11,182 nucleotides of DNA. It comes from Candidatus Omnitrophota bacterium. Lineage in GTDB: Bacteria; Omnitrophota; Koll11; Duberdicusellales; 4484-171. The notes under the pieces are model-generated. The model saw only the letters and a list, made by a program, of their open reading frames with translations. It did not search any database and was not told the origin of the DNA. The first letter of the stretch is position 1; each line of letters begins with the position of its first letter. The stretch lies in assembly GCA_030692055.1 (NCBI GenBank), contig JAUYCY010000150.1, positions 1-11,182 of the forward strand. The letters are read 5' to 3'. A program made the position numbers and the translations under genes. Below are positions 1 through 6,273 of this stretch, in pieces.

Positions 1-120
1 ATTATGCTGTCTAAAGTAAGTTAAAAAGCTTAAACTAGGCAGAAAAAGATAAGAGAAACAGGCAAAACGCATAAAGTAAAGTGCGAAACAGATAAAACTA
101 AACTACTCTTAATTTTTTAG

Positions 121-465
121 GTAGTTTTGCAACAGCGCCATCTTTTGTTTTTCACTAAGGGCGAACCGACTAAAGAGATTTGGTACTATGATTTATCCGA
201 TATTAATATTACCAAGAAGCAGCCTTTAACAGTCCAGCAATTTGATGAATTTTTTAAATTATTCCCTAAGCGAGAAGATAGCGAGCGCTCTTGGAAGGTG
301 AAGATCGAAGACATCCAAGCCAAAAATTACGACATCAAAGCAGTTAATCCAAATAGAAAAGTTGTTCAAGATACCAGAACTCCTCAAGAACTCATAGCGA
401 TCATCGAATCACAAGGTGAAGAAATCTCAAAGACATTAGCAAAACTAAAAAACAAAGGCATTTAA
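121..465 (+). pseudogene. Type I restriction methylase subunit (HsdM), C-terminal fragment
   Basis: This is the C-terminal part of the DNA adenine methyltransferase subunit of a type I restriction-modification system. The stretch GEPTKEIWYYDLSD followed by SWKVKIEDIQAKNYDIKAVNP is the characteristic tail of HsdM proteins, and the last residues form the usual Glu/Lys-rich helix. An intact HsdM is about 480-800 residues with the SAM-binding and NPPF motifs. Here only about 110 residues remain, and the frame is closed upstream by a TAG at 118-120. A TTG at 127 could open the frame, but no ribosome binding site precedes it, and homology seems to begin only near residue 5. No HsdS or HsdR partner follows. 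I read it as a dead remnant left by a deletion or insertion whose breakpoint is near 120-140. Bases 1-120 hold no recognisable gene. Confidence 0.8.
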
Positions 466-480
466 AGGAGAAAGGATAAC

Positions 481-580
481 GGGGTCAGGTCTCGAAATTA
501 AAATTAGGCAGAGAGTTGCTCCTAATTTTTGAAAAATAGAAACGTCCAGAAATTATCGTGAAATGCACGAAATGGGGTCA
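481..580. repeat. Hairpin repeat pair bounded by GGGGTCA
   Basis: Two GGGGTCA heptamers (481-487 and 574-580) lie 93 bp apart and bracket a perfect 9-bp inverted repeat (aaaattagg 500-508 with cctaatttt 521-529) and a second small hairpin (tcgtg 556-560 with cacga 566-570). The same heptamer, in reverse orientation, recurs in non-coding DNA at 4832-4838, 8215-8221 and 8615-8621. This looks like a REP-type (repetitive extragenic palindrome) remnant. The assignment is inference; no REP-associated transposase gene is in the window. Confidence 0.4.
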
Positions 581-619
581 GAGTCATTTTACTAAAGTGT
601 CCGCCACATTATTTATCTA

Positions 620-669
620 AACCAAAGTCCTTGCTTACGCCGATGCTTCAGCAGGCAGGGACTTTGGTT
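620..669. repeat. Long imperfect hairpin
   Basis: Arms 620-634 (aaccaaagtccttgc) and 655-669 (gcagggactttggtt) pair over 15 positions with one mismatch, around a 20-base loop that itself contains tgct..agca. No run of T follows, so it is not a typical intrinsic terminator. It sits in the 430-bp gene-free stretch between the HsdM remnant and mutM and resembles a mobile palindromic repeat. Confidence 0.55.
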
Positions 670-690
670 GCAGGAGATAACATAACCTAT

Positions 691-709
691 TTCCACCTAC
701 GAGGTGGAA
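691..709. repeat. Perfect 8-bp hairpin
   Basis: ttccacct (691-698) and aggtggaa (702-709) form a perfect stem with a 3-base loop. A weaker stem, gaagcg (717-722) with cgcttc (739-744), follows directly. Both lie upstream of the aborted mutM start. Their role is unknown. Confidence 0.5.
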
Positions 710-750
710 TTTGATGGAAGCGTCAATCCGCGTGAATCCGCTTCTATAAA

Positions 751-812
751 TAGGAGAAATAAATATGCCCGAGTTACCGGAAGTTGTATACAATCTGCCG
801 CAAGGCAGTTAG
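751..812 (+). pseudogene. Aborted duplicate of the mutM 5' end
   Basis: An aggag box at 753-757 and an ATG at 765 open a 15-codon reading frame that begins MPELPEV, exactly like the complete mutM 130 bp downstream, and then stops at TAG 810-812. The two starts are similar but not identical: gagttaccggaagt here, gagcttccagaagt in the real gene. The changes are mostly synonymous, so the copy is old and was once coding. After codon 7 the sequence switches to a palindromic element. It is either the stump of a displaced mutM copy or a start region duplicated when the element was inserted. Confidence 0.75.
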
Positions 813-840
813 CCCGAAGGGCTTTATTGTATCCGACAAT
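788..840. repeat. Three-way-junction palindromic element
   Basis: An outer stem (atacaat 788-794 with attgtat 826-832) encloses two adjacent small hairpins: ctgcc-gcaa-ggcag (795-808, a GNRA-type loop) and agccc-gaa-gggct (811-823). The right arm can alternatively pair attgt (826-830) with acaat (836-840). The element interrupts the duplicated mutM start. Such a compact cruciform is typical of small mobile repeats, but its family is not recognised. Confidence 0.55.
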
Positions 841-894
841 GTTTATGCTTAAGAAATAAGCTAAGTTTGATTAATTCGCAAAGGAGAAAAGTAT

Positions 895-1698
895 ATGCCC
901 GAGCTTCCAGAAGTCGAGACAATCAAGCGTGAATTAGAAAAAGCGCTTTTGGGCAAAAAAATAACAAAAGTTACTGTAATCAACTCGAAAGTTATCCGTG
1001 AGCCTTCAGCGGAAAAATTTAAGAAAGACTTAGCCGGCGCAACTATAAAAAATATTTTGCGCAAAGCCAAAGTTTTAATCTTAGAATTATCTAGTGGCAA
1101 ATCTTTAGTTATCCATTTAAAAATGACTGGCCAATTAGTGTATCCCGGAAAAGGAGAAAAGTCAGCGCGGGTAATTTTTCATTTTTCAGACGGTGAAACT
1201 TTAGATTTTAACGACCAGCGGCTTTTTGCGGAATTACGCCTGCTCGATGATTGGCGCAAGTTAAAATTCATCCAAGGTTTAGGCCCGGAACCTTTTGCTA
1301 TAACTTTAGAGCAATTTAAAGAGATGCTTGCTGCCAAAAAAACTAAAATAAAGCCGCTTTTAATGGACCAAACTTTCATTTCAGGTATAGGTAACTTATA
1401 CGCGGCTGAAACGCTCTTTCGTGCCAAAATTCATCCTGCGCGTTCTGCGCAAAGCCTTTCGGATAAAGAAAAAGAATTACTTTATAAAGAGATAAAAAAG
1501 ACCTTAGAAGAAGCAATAGAGCATAAAGGTTCATCCGTAGACCAATATGTGCAATTATCAGGAAAACCCGGAGACTATGTCAAATATCATAAGGTTTATG
1601 CTAGAGAAGATAAACCTTGTTTTGTCTGCAAGAAACCTATCAAAAGAATTGCCTTAGGCGGAAGAGGCACATATTTTTGCCCGCATTGCCAGAAATAG
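895..1698 (+). CDS. mutM: Formamidopyrimidine-DNA glycosylase
   Basis: Bifunctional base-excision repair enzyme that removes 8-oxoguanine and formamidopyrimidines from DNA and cleaves the abasic site by beta,delta-elimination. The 267 residues match the family length. The N-terminus MPELPEVETI supplies the catalytic Pro2 and Glu3. Lys59 (in RKAK) corresponds to the conserved Lys57 of E. coli. HLKMTG (74-79) and DQRLF (107-111) carry the Met, Arg and Phe that fill the gap left by the flipped base. The H2TH region has Asn167 in GIGNLYA. The C-terminal zinc finger has Cys242, Cys245, Cys262 and Cys265, with the DNA-contacting Arg257 in GGRGTY. ATG 895 follows aaggag at 881-886 with good spacing, and mature Pro2 demands this start. 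It heads a close plus-strand series; pabBC begins 25 bp after its stop. An aborted copy of its start lies at 751-812. Confidence 0.97.
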   Translation: MPELPEVETIKRELEKALLGKKITKVTVINSKVIREPSAEKFKKDLAGATIKNILRKAKVLILELSSGKSLVIHLKMTGQLVYPGKGEKSARVIFHFSDGETLDFNDQRLFAELRLLDDWRKLKFIQGLGPEPFAITLEQFKEMLAAKKTKIKPLLMDQTFISGIGNLYAAETLFRAKIHPARSAQSLSDKEKELLYKEIKKTLEEAIEHKGSSVDQYVQLSGKPGDYVKYHKVYAREDKPCFVCKKPIKRIALGGRGTYFCPHCQK

Positions 1699-1723
1699 AT
1701 CTTGGCATATAAAAAATTTTAAC

Positions 1724-3595
1724 ATGGCACATTCCGTTCTCTTCGAAACAGAATTAAAAAAAATACTTTCCGCTAATTTTTCCTCGCCACTTGTCTTTTT
1801 AGAAACCGCAAATTTTGATAAAGAAAATAAGAATTCATTTTTATTCAATGATTTCCAAGATATATTAACTTTTAAATACGGCGACGATTTAGATATATTC
1901 TTTGAAAAAGTAGAAAACTATCTAAGAAATGGCTTTTGGCTTTGCGGATACTTTACTTACGAATTTGGCTACTTCTTAGAGCCGGCATTATTTTCTCTTA
2001 GAGAAAATAATAAGTATCCTTTGGCATGGTTAGCTGTTTGTAAAAAACCCGTACAGATAAATCATGCCGCTTATAAATTTCATTTCGAGCAAAGAAATCT
2101 GCTATATTCAATAAAAAATATAGAACCGACAGTTAAACCCGAAGAATATTATTCCCAGCTCGTCAAGATAAAAAGCTACCTGGAAGAGGGTTTAACTTAC
2201 CAAGTCAACCTTACCTTTAAAACGAAATTCGATTTTTCCGGAGATATCATTGATTTATATTTAGGCTTAAGAAAGGCTCAGCCTACATCATATATGGCAT
2301 TTATCAATACCGGTAAAGATTTTATCCTTTCTTTGTCGCCGGAATTGTTTTTTAGAATAGAAAGAAATAAAATTATCACTAAGCCGATGAAAGGCACAAT
2401 TGCCCGCGGACTATCGGCAGAAGACGATGAAAAAAATAAGGCGTGGCTTAATACAAACACTAAAATTAGAGCAGAGAATTTAATGATTGTTGACTTGCTG
2501 CGTAATGACTTAGGAAAAATATCTAAAAAAGTTTGGACAGCTAGGCTTTTTGAGATAGAAAAATATAAAACTTTATATCAGATGACCTCAACCATTAAAG
2601 CAAAGCTAAAAAGTAATATAAAGGTAAAGGAAATATTCTCGGCGCTTTTTCCTTCCGGCTCAGTTACCGGCGCACCTAAGATAAAAACCATGCAGCTTAT
2701 CAAAAGCTTAGAAAAAGAACCCCGCGGCATTTACACCGGCGCAATCGGCTATATTTCGCCAAAACGCGAGATGTGTTTTAATGTGGCTATACGCACAGTT
2801 ACTATTTCTGATAATAAAGGAGAAATGGGTATTGGCGGAGGAATTGTTTACGACTCGGACGCAAAGAGTGAATACGAAGAGGCTTTGCTTAAGTCCGAGT
2901 TTCTCACGAAAGATTTTTGCGAATTCTCGCTTATTGAGAGTTTACTTTGGCAAAAAGATAAAGGATATTTTTTATTGGACCTGCACCTTAACCGGTTGAA
3001 AAAGTCCTGGCATTACTTTTCGATCCCGGGCAATTTAAATAAAATTCATCGGGCACTAAAGTCATTAGAAAAAGAATTGAAAAAAGGAAAGTTTAAAATA
3101 AGGCTATTGTTATCTGGTGACGGCGAGGTTCAAATAGAGAAGGAACCTTTAGGTGTTTTAGCTGAACCGGTAAAATTAAGAATAAGCTCTTACAGAATAA
3201 AACCCCAAGATATTTTCCTTTATCATAAAACCACAAAGCGCCAGTTGTACGACGAAGAACTAATGAGGGCGCGTAAAGAAGGATTTTTCGAAGTTATTTT
3301 TTTTAATACGCAAGACGAGGTAACCGAAGGGAGTTTCACCAATGTTTTTATATCAAAAAATAGACGCCTTTATACACCACCGATAAAATGCGGGCTTTTA
3401 GGCGGGGTCTTGAGGCAATATCTTATAGAGCAAGGCCAGGTGCAAGAAAAAGTATTGTATTTAAAGGATATTTTATCGGCGGATAAATTATATATTGGTA
3501 ATTCTGTGCGCGGTTTACTTTGCGCGCAAATTTTCCTTGCCGATTCAAAAAATAAAAGTAAAATTGAAATACAAGCTTTAAGCTGCATCAAGTAA
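1724..3595 (+). CDS. pabBC: Aminodeoxychorismate synthase component I fused to 4-amino-4-deoxychorismate lyase
   Basis: Fusion enzyme of folate synthesis that turns chorismate into p-aminobenzoate. Residues about 1-405 are the chorismate-binding PabB part: KPMKGT (220-225) carries Lys223, the residue that separates PabB from TrpE (Ala there), followed by ENLMIVDLLRNDLG (251-264) and FPSGSVTGAPK (309-319). Residues about 412-623 are a class IV PLP aminotransferase fold, the PabC lyase: LLDLHLNRL (417-425), probable PLP lysine Lys502 in YHKTTKR, VTEGSFTN (533-540) and GLLGG near 564-568. Such PabB-PabC fusions of about 600 residues are well known. The amidotransferase subunit PabA is not in this window. 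The start ATG at 1724 has no clear Shine-Dalgarno box, which suggests translational coupling to mutM, 25 bp upstream. arsR follows after 41 bp. Confidence 0.95.
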   Translation: MAHSVLFETELKKILSANFSSPLVFLETANFDKENKNSFLFNDFQDILTFKYGDDLDIFFEKVENYLRNGFWLCGYFTYEFGYFLEPALFSLRENNKYPLAWLAVCKKPVQINHAAYKFHFEQRNLLYSIKNIEPTVKPEEYYSQLVKIKSYLEEGLTYQVNLTFKTKFDFSGDIIDLYLGLRKAQPTSYMAFINTGKDFILSLSPELFFRIERNKIITKPMKGTIARGLSAEDDEKNKAWLNTNTKIRAENLMIVDLLRNDLGKISKKVWTARLFEIEKYKTLYQMTSTIKAKLKSNIKVKEIFSALFPSGSVTGAPKIKTMQLIKSLEKEPRGIYTGAIGYISPKREMCFNVAIRTVTISDNKGEMGIGGGIVYDSDAKSEYEEALLKSEFLTKDFCEFSLIESLLWQKDKGYFLLDLHLNRLKKSWHYFSIPGNLNKIHRALKSLEKELKKGKFKIRLLLSGDGEVQIEKEPLGVLAEPVKLRISSYRIKPQDIFLYHKTTKRQLYDEELMRARKEGFFEVIFFNTQDEVTEGSFTNVFISKNRRLYTPPIKCGLLGGVLRQYLIEQGQVQEKVLYLKDILSADKLYIGNSVRGLLCAQIFLADSKNKSKIEIQALSCIK

Positions 3596-3604
3596 TACAC
3601 CCCA

Positions 3605-3618
3605 TATTCGCACGAATA
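3605..3618. promoter_or_regulatory. Palindrome upstream of arsR, candidate operator
   Basis: tattcgcacgaata is a 14-bp near-perfect palindrome 19 bp before the arsR start. It belongs to a 20-bp block (3603-3622) that recurs with one changed base at 3919-3938, just after arsR. An autoregulated ArsR-type repressor would be expected to bind such a dyad. That role is inferred from symmetry and position only. Confidence 0.5.
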
Positions 3619-3636
3619 AGGGATATATATAGAAAT

Positions 3637-3909
3637 ATGAGTAAGGAAGTAAAATTATTCAAGGTTTTGGCTAATCCGCGCAGGCTCAAGATAATGGAGA
3701 TATTACTTACGAAAGAACGCCTTAGCGTTTCCGCCATTTCGCATCAAATCGACCTCTCCTTCAAAAGCACATCCAGGCATTTATGTTTGTTGGAAAACGC
3801 AGGTTTAATTGAGCGGACACAGGAAGGACTTTTTGCATTTTATAAAATTAGAAAAGATTTAAAAACGCCGTTTAAGAAACTATTACAAGAAACTTCGGCA
3901 TTCGTTTAG
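3637..3909 (+). CDS. ArsR-family winged helix-turn-helix regulator
   Basis: Small DNA-binding regulator of 90 residues. LFKVLANPRRLKIMEILL (8-24) is the typical first helix pair of ArsR proteins, LSVSAISHQIDLS (29-41) and SFKSTSRHLCLLENAGLIE (41-59) form the helix-turn-helix with the recognition helix, and the wing is RTQEGLFAFYKI (60-71). The metal-sensing ELCxC motif of ArsR/SmtB is absent; the only cysteine is Cys50. It is therefore probably not a metal sensor, and its signal is unknown. The gene lies between pabBC (41 bp upstream) and pyrK (87 bp downstream), and is bracketed by two copies of the same palindrome, which suggests autoregulation and possibly control of pyrK. The ribosome binding site is weak. 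Confidence 0.9.
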   Translation: MSKEVKLFKVLANPRRLKIMEILLTKERLSVSAISHQIDLSFKSTSRHLCLLENAGLIERTQEGLFAFYKIRKDLKTPFKKLLQETSAFV

Positions 3910-3920
3910 TATATAGGACA

Positions 3921-3934
3921 TATTCGCGCGAATA
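3921..3934. promoter_or_regulatory. Palindrome between arsR and pyrK, candidate operator
   Basis: tattcgcgcgaata is a perfect 14-bp palindrome 62 bp before the pyrK start. It lies in the second copy (3919-3938) of the block found upstream of arsR. If it is an operator, the ArsR-type protein would govern both its own gene and pyrK. A small mobile repeat present in two copies is the alternative. Confidence 0.5.
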
Positions 3935-3996
3935 AGGGGAATAGTTGGTATAGGCGTGGGGGCGTGATTTTTGGGAAGTAATTATTAGCGATAATT

Positions 3997-4797
3997 ATGC
4001 CAAAGCAGCTAAATACTAAAATCGAATTCTTAAAAAAACTAAAACCGGATATTTATCTTTTGGCTTTCGAGTCAGCCTATATCGCACAAACCGTCCGACC
4101 CGGGCAATTTGTGCATATCAAAATTGACAATAAGGCAACGATTTTAAGGCGGCCTTTCAGCATTCATAAAGTTAATGGCAATACAATCTATATTCTTTTT
4201 CGCATGCGCGGCAGAGGCACAAAAATACTTTCGCAGTATAAGCCAGGTGATACCTTAGATATTATTGGCCCGTTAGGTAATGGTTTCAACTACGTTCAAC
4301 GTTCAACGTTCAACGTTCAACATATCCTAGTGGCAGGGGGAATGGGAGTAGCCCCTTTAGTTTTCCTTGCAGGAAAACTAAACGAAATCCGAAATCATAA
4401 ATCCGAAACCCGGAATTTAGTTCTATTGGGGGCGAAGAACAAGAATGAAGTTTTGGCAGAGCAGGAATTTAGAAGGCTGGGATTTGACGTTCGTGTGGCT
4501 ACTGACGACGGCTCACGAGGGTTCAAAGGCACAATCATTGAATTATTAGCAAAAGTACTATCAGCTCACAAGCCCATGAGCTCATCAGCTCATATGTATG
4601 CTTGCGGCCCAAAAGAAATGTTTTGCGAAATCGCTAAAATTATTAAGCGGCACCGTGAAATTAATTGTCAGGTTTCTTTTGAGCAATTTATGGGCTGTGG
4701 ATTGGGAATATGTTATGGCTGCACCATAGAAACGAAACAGGGTTATAAAAAAGTTTGTAAAGACGGCCCTGTGTTTGATATAAAAGATATCAAATGA
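3997..4797 (+). CDS. pyrK: Dihydroorotate dehydrogenase B electron-transfer subunit
   Basis: FAD- and [2Fe-2S]-containing subunit that passes electrons from dihydroorotate oxidation by PyrD to NAD+ in pyrimidine synthesis. Residues 5-100 are the ferredoxin-reductase-type FAD domain (RRPFSIH 51-57). GGMGVAPL (114-121) begins the NAD-binding domain, and YACGPKEM (201-208) is its conserved late strand. The iron-sulfur ligands are Cys234, Cys239, Cys242 and Cys254 in the PyrK pattern C-x4-C-x2-C-x11-C. At 266 residues it is near the usual length. The oddity is three short tandem DNA repeats with different units inside the frame (4292-4321, 4383-4417, 4563-4594), each falling in a segment that should be a loop. 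No pyrD is adjacent. A relative acting with another oxidoreductase cannot be excluded, but the cysteine pattern favours PyrK. The start lacks a strong Shine-Dalgarno box. Confidence 0.92.
   Translation: MPKQLNTKIEFLKKLKPDIYLLAFESAYIAQTVRPGQFVHIKIDNKATILRRPFSIHKVNGNTIYILFRMRGRGTKILSQYKPGDTLDIIGPLGNGFNYVQRSTFNVQHILVAGGMGVAPLVFLAGKLNEIRNHKSETRNLVLLGAKNKNEVLAEQEFRRLGFDVRVATDDGSRGFKGTIIELLAKVLSAHKPMSSSAHMYACGPKEMFCEIAKIIKRHREINCQVSFEQFMGCGLGICYGCTIETKQGYKKVCKDGPVFDIKDIK
4292..4321 (+). repeat. Heptamer tandem repeat (acgttca)4 inside pyrK
   Basis: Four exact copies of acgttca (4292-4319) plus two further bases. Because 7 is not a multiple of 3, three units encode a 7-residue period, VQRSTFN, at residues 100-106 followed by VQ. 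The repeat lies between GPLGNGFN and the strand ILVAGG, so it expands the linker between the FAD and NAD domains. Confidence 0.9.
4383..4417 (+). repeat. Degenerate heptamer repeat (cgaaatc)5 inside pyrK
   Basis: Five consecutive 7-base units: cgaaatc, cgaaatc, ataaatc, cgaaacc, cggaatt. They encode about residues 130-141 (EIRNHKSETRNL), a polar stretch between the helix after GVAPL and the strand LVLLGAKN. It has a unit sequence different from the repeat 65 bp upstream but the same period. Confidence 0.75.
4563..4594 (+). repeat. Octamer tandem repeat (agctcatc)4 inside pyrK
   Basis: Four 8-base units: agctcaca, agcccatg, agctcatc, agctcata. They encode SAHKPMSSSAHM (189-200), directly before the conserved YACGPKEM strand. 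This is the third short-period repeat in this one gene. Confidence 0.75.
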
Positions 4798-4818
4798 GGC
4801 AGTCCCGATATAATCGGA

Positions 4819-4998
4819 GCGTAGCCGAATTTGACCCCACACCCAGATAACGTGGTGTGGTGAGTAAACTCTACAGAAAAGAGAATAGTAAACCTTACAT
4901 CGTAAGGGGAAAAAATAAACTGCTGGGTATGGGGTTTAATTCGCAGACGGCTACGCCTACGATTTATGTTCGCCAGTAGGCTTCCATAAATCGTCTGC
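4819..4998. repeat. Inverted-repeat element in the glycosyltransferase leader
   Basis: The 222-bp gap between pyrK and the glycosyltransferase is highly structured. The left segment gcgtagccgaattTGACCCC...cccag (4819-4846) reappears inverted at 4922-4956 with about six extra bases, forming imperfect terminal repeats of a roughly 138-bp unit. Inside are ccacacc/ggtgtgg (4837-4843 with 4854-4860) and ccttac/gtaagg (4893-4898 with 4902-4907). A further stem joins gcagac (4943-4948) plus gatttatg (4961-4968) to cataaatcgtctgc (4985-4998), leaving a 12-base bulge whose gcctac can pair with gtaggc in the loop. It could be a REPIN- or MITE-type repeat, or a structured mRNA leader ending just before the Shine-Dalgarno box. 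Confidence 0.55.
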
Positions 4999-5019
4999 TC
5001 ATTAAAGGAGGGTTTAAAG

Positions 5020-6168
5020 ATGCAGCCTTTTATTTCAATTATTGTTCCGGTAAGGAATATGGAGCGTACTATTGGCACAACGTTTGATTACCTGATGAAT
5101 ATTGATTATCCTCGCGATAAGATGGAAATTATTTTTGCTGATGGCGGAAGTAAAGACCAAACTATTCCCATAATAAAAGATTACCAGCAAAAATACCCCT
5201 TTATAAAGCTTGTGGAAATACCCAATTGCCCTTCGCCGGGATTTGCGCGCACAAAGGCTCTAGAGGCAGTTAGCGGAGAATTTGTTTTTTTTACTGACGG
5301 GGATTGCGCTCCTTGCAAAGACTGGATTTATAAGATGCTTTTAGTATTTAAAACCGACCCAAAGATTGGTGCAGTGGGGGGAGAAATCCTTACCTTAAAA
5401 GTGGATCCTAATAATTTAGTAGAAATTTTTTGTCAGGCTTTTGGTTTTAACCGCGTGTCCTGGCGCTATGGTAATTTGCAGGAAGGGTATTATCCTGATT
5501 TAAGCGATATGGCGCCGACACAGGTCTGCGGTCATCGCGCCTACTTCTTTGTTACGGCAAATGTTGCCTATAGAAAAGAAGTTTTAGATGACAACCAAAG
5601 AAAATTCTGGGATCTGCCTACCGGAGAAGATATGGATTTCGGCATACGTGCGCGTAAAAAAGGCTGGAAATTTTACTTTTTGCCTTCGGCAGGAGTTGAA
5701 CATATGCATAGAGCGGATTTACCGGCTCTACTACGTGTTTGGAAATCTTATGGCGCAGCGCATCCGCCTTTGCTGAAAGCGCACGCCAATAAATATATGG
5801 AAATAATTTTTCAGTTTATCGGTAAATATCCTGAGCATCCGATACTGCGCATACCTTTTCCGGTAAAAGGGTTCATCTATATCGGAAACTTTCACCTGAT
5901 GCATCTTTTTGGCTTACTTTTTTGGCTATTTTTTATCTTACAATGGATGGTTCCCACTTCTTTTTGGCTCAGAGTGCTTGCTTGGATATTTGTACCTTTA
6001 GCTGCCTATTTTAAATTTAATTTCTTTAGGACCGCTTTTAATATGGAGCCTTACAGCGAATGGCGCGCCTTTGCTAAGATGAAATATTTAACAAACCTAT
6101 ATTTTATTTTAGGCGGCCTCAAGGGTTCAGTTAAGAACGGAACGTTTTGTATAGAACCAAGCTTTTAA
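5020..6168 (+). CDS. Membrane-associated family 2 glycosyltransferase
   Basis: Inverting GT-A glycosyltransferase that probably transfers a sugar from a nucleotide donor to a cell-surface polysaccharide or lipid. ISIIVPVRN (5-13) opens the nucleotide-binding fold, Asp41 lies in FADGGS, and TDGDC (92-96) holds the DxD metal/donor motif. CGHRAYFFVTANVAYRK (170-186) is the acceptor-side region, and GEDMDF (202-207) the ED motif with the probable catalytic base. After residue 285 come two to three hydrophobic segments (about 292-311, 316-334 and 356-366), so the enzyme is tethered to the membrane with its catalytic part in the cytoplasm. ATG 5020 has a strong ribosome binding site (aaggaggg, 5005-5012). 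No other envelope-glycan gene is adjacent, so donor and acceptor cannot be named. Confidence 0.92.
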   Translation: MQPFISIIVPVRNMERTIGTTFDYLMNIDYPRDKMEIIFADGGSKDQTIPIIKDYQQKYPFIKLVEIPNCPSPGFARTKALEAVSGEFVFFTDGDCAPCKDWIYKMLLVFKTDPKIGAVGGEILTLKVDPNNLVEIFCQAFGFNRVSWRYGNLQEGYYPDLSDMAPTQVCGHRAYFFVTANVAYRKEVLDDNQRKFWDLPTGEDMDFGIRARKKGWKFYFLPSAGVEHMHRADLPALLRVWKSYGAAHPPLLKAHANKYMEIIFQFIGKYPEHPILRIPFPVKGFIYIGNFHLMHLFGLLFWLFFILQWMVPTSFWLRVLAWIFVPLAAYFKFNFFRTAFNMEPYSEWRAFAKMKYLTNLYFILGGLKGSVKNGTFCIEPSF

Positions 6169-6170
6169 TA

Positions 6171-6254
6171 CACAGATGTGCACAGATAGGCACCACAGAT
6201 GAGCACAAGATATTATCTGTGATTATCTGCGGTCTTCATCTGTGATAATCTGTG
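6171..6254. repeat. CACAGAT repeat cluster forming an inverted array
   Basis: cacagat occurs at 6171, 6181 and 6194, and its reverse complement (atctgtg, once atctgcg) at 6215, 6225, 6238 and 6248. Spacings are 10 and 13 bp in the forward set and 10, 13 and 10 bp in the inverted set. The halves can fold into a long hairpin filling the whole gap between the glycosyltransferase and the permease, ending 9 bases before the permease Shine-Dalgarno box. Confidence 0.8.
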
Positions 6255-6263
6255 GTATTTTAT

Positions 6264-6270
6264 GGAGGTG
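6264..6270 (+). promoter_or_regulatory. Ribosome binding site deciding the permease start
   Basis: ggaggtg sits 3 bases before ATG 6274 (ggagg core to ATG: 5 bases) and inside the codons that would follow ATG 6262, so translation should begin at 6274. Confidence 0.75.
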
Positions 6271-6273
6271 AAT

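Noticed and set aside
55..98. Direct repeat gaaacag(gc/at)aaaac at 55-68 and 85-98
   Set aside because: Only two A-rich copies 30 bp apart, with no associated gene; this can arise by chance in AT-rich DNA.
895..1698. Endonuclease VIII (Nei) instead of MutM
   Set aside because: The MPELPEVE start, the Lys59 context and the GGRGTYFC zinc-finger end fit formamidopyrimidine-DNA glycosylase better.
1724..3595. Anthranilate synthase (TrpE) as identity of the fusion protein
   Set aside because: Lys223 in KPMKGT is the PabB residue where TrpE has Ala, and the C-terminal half is a PabC-type lyase.
4743..5078. Minus-strand open frame across the pyrK-glycosyltransferase gap
   Set aside because: It is antisense to the iron-sulfur end of pyrK and to the glycosyltransferase start, and the gap between them is composed of inverted repeats.
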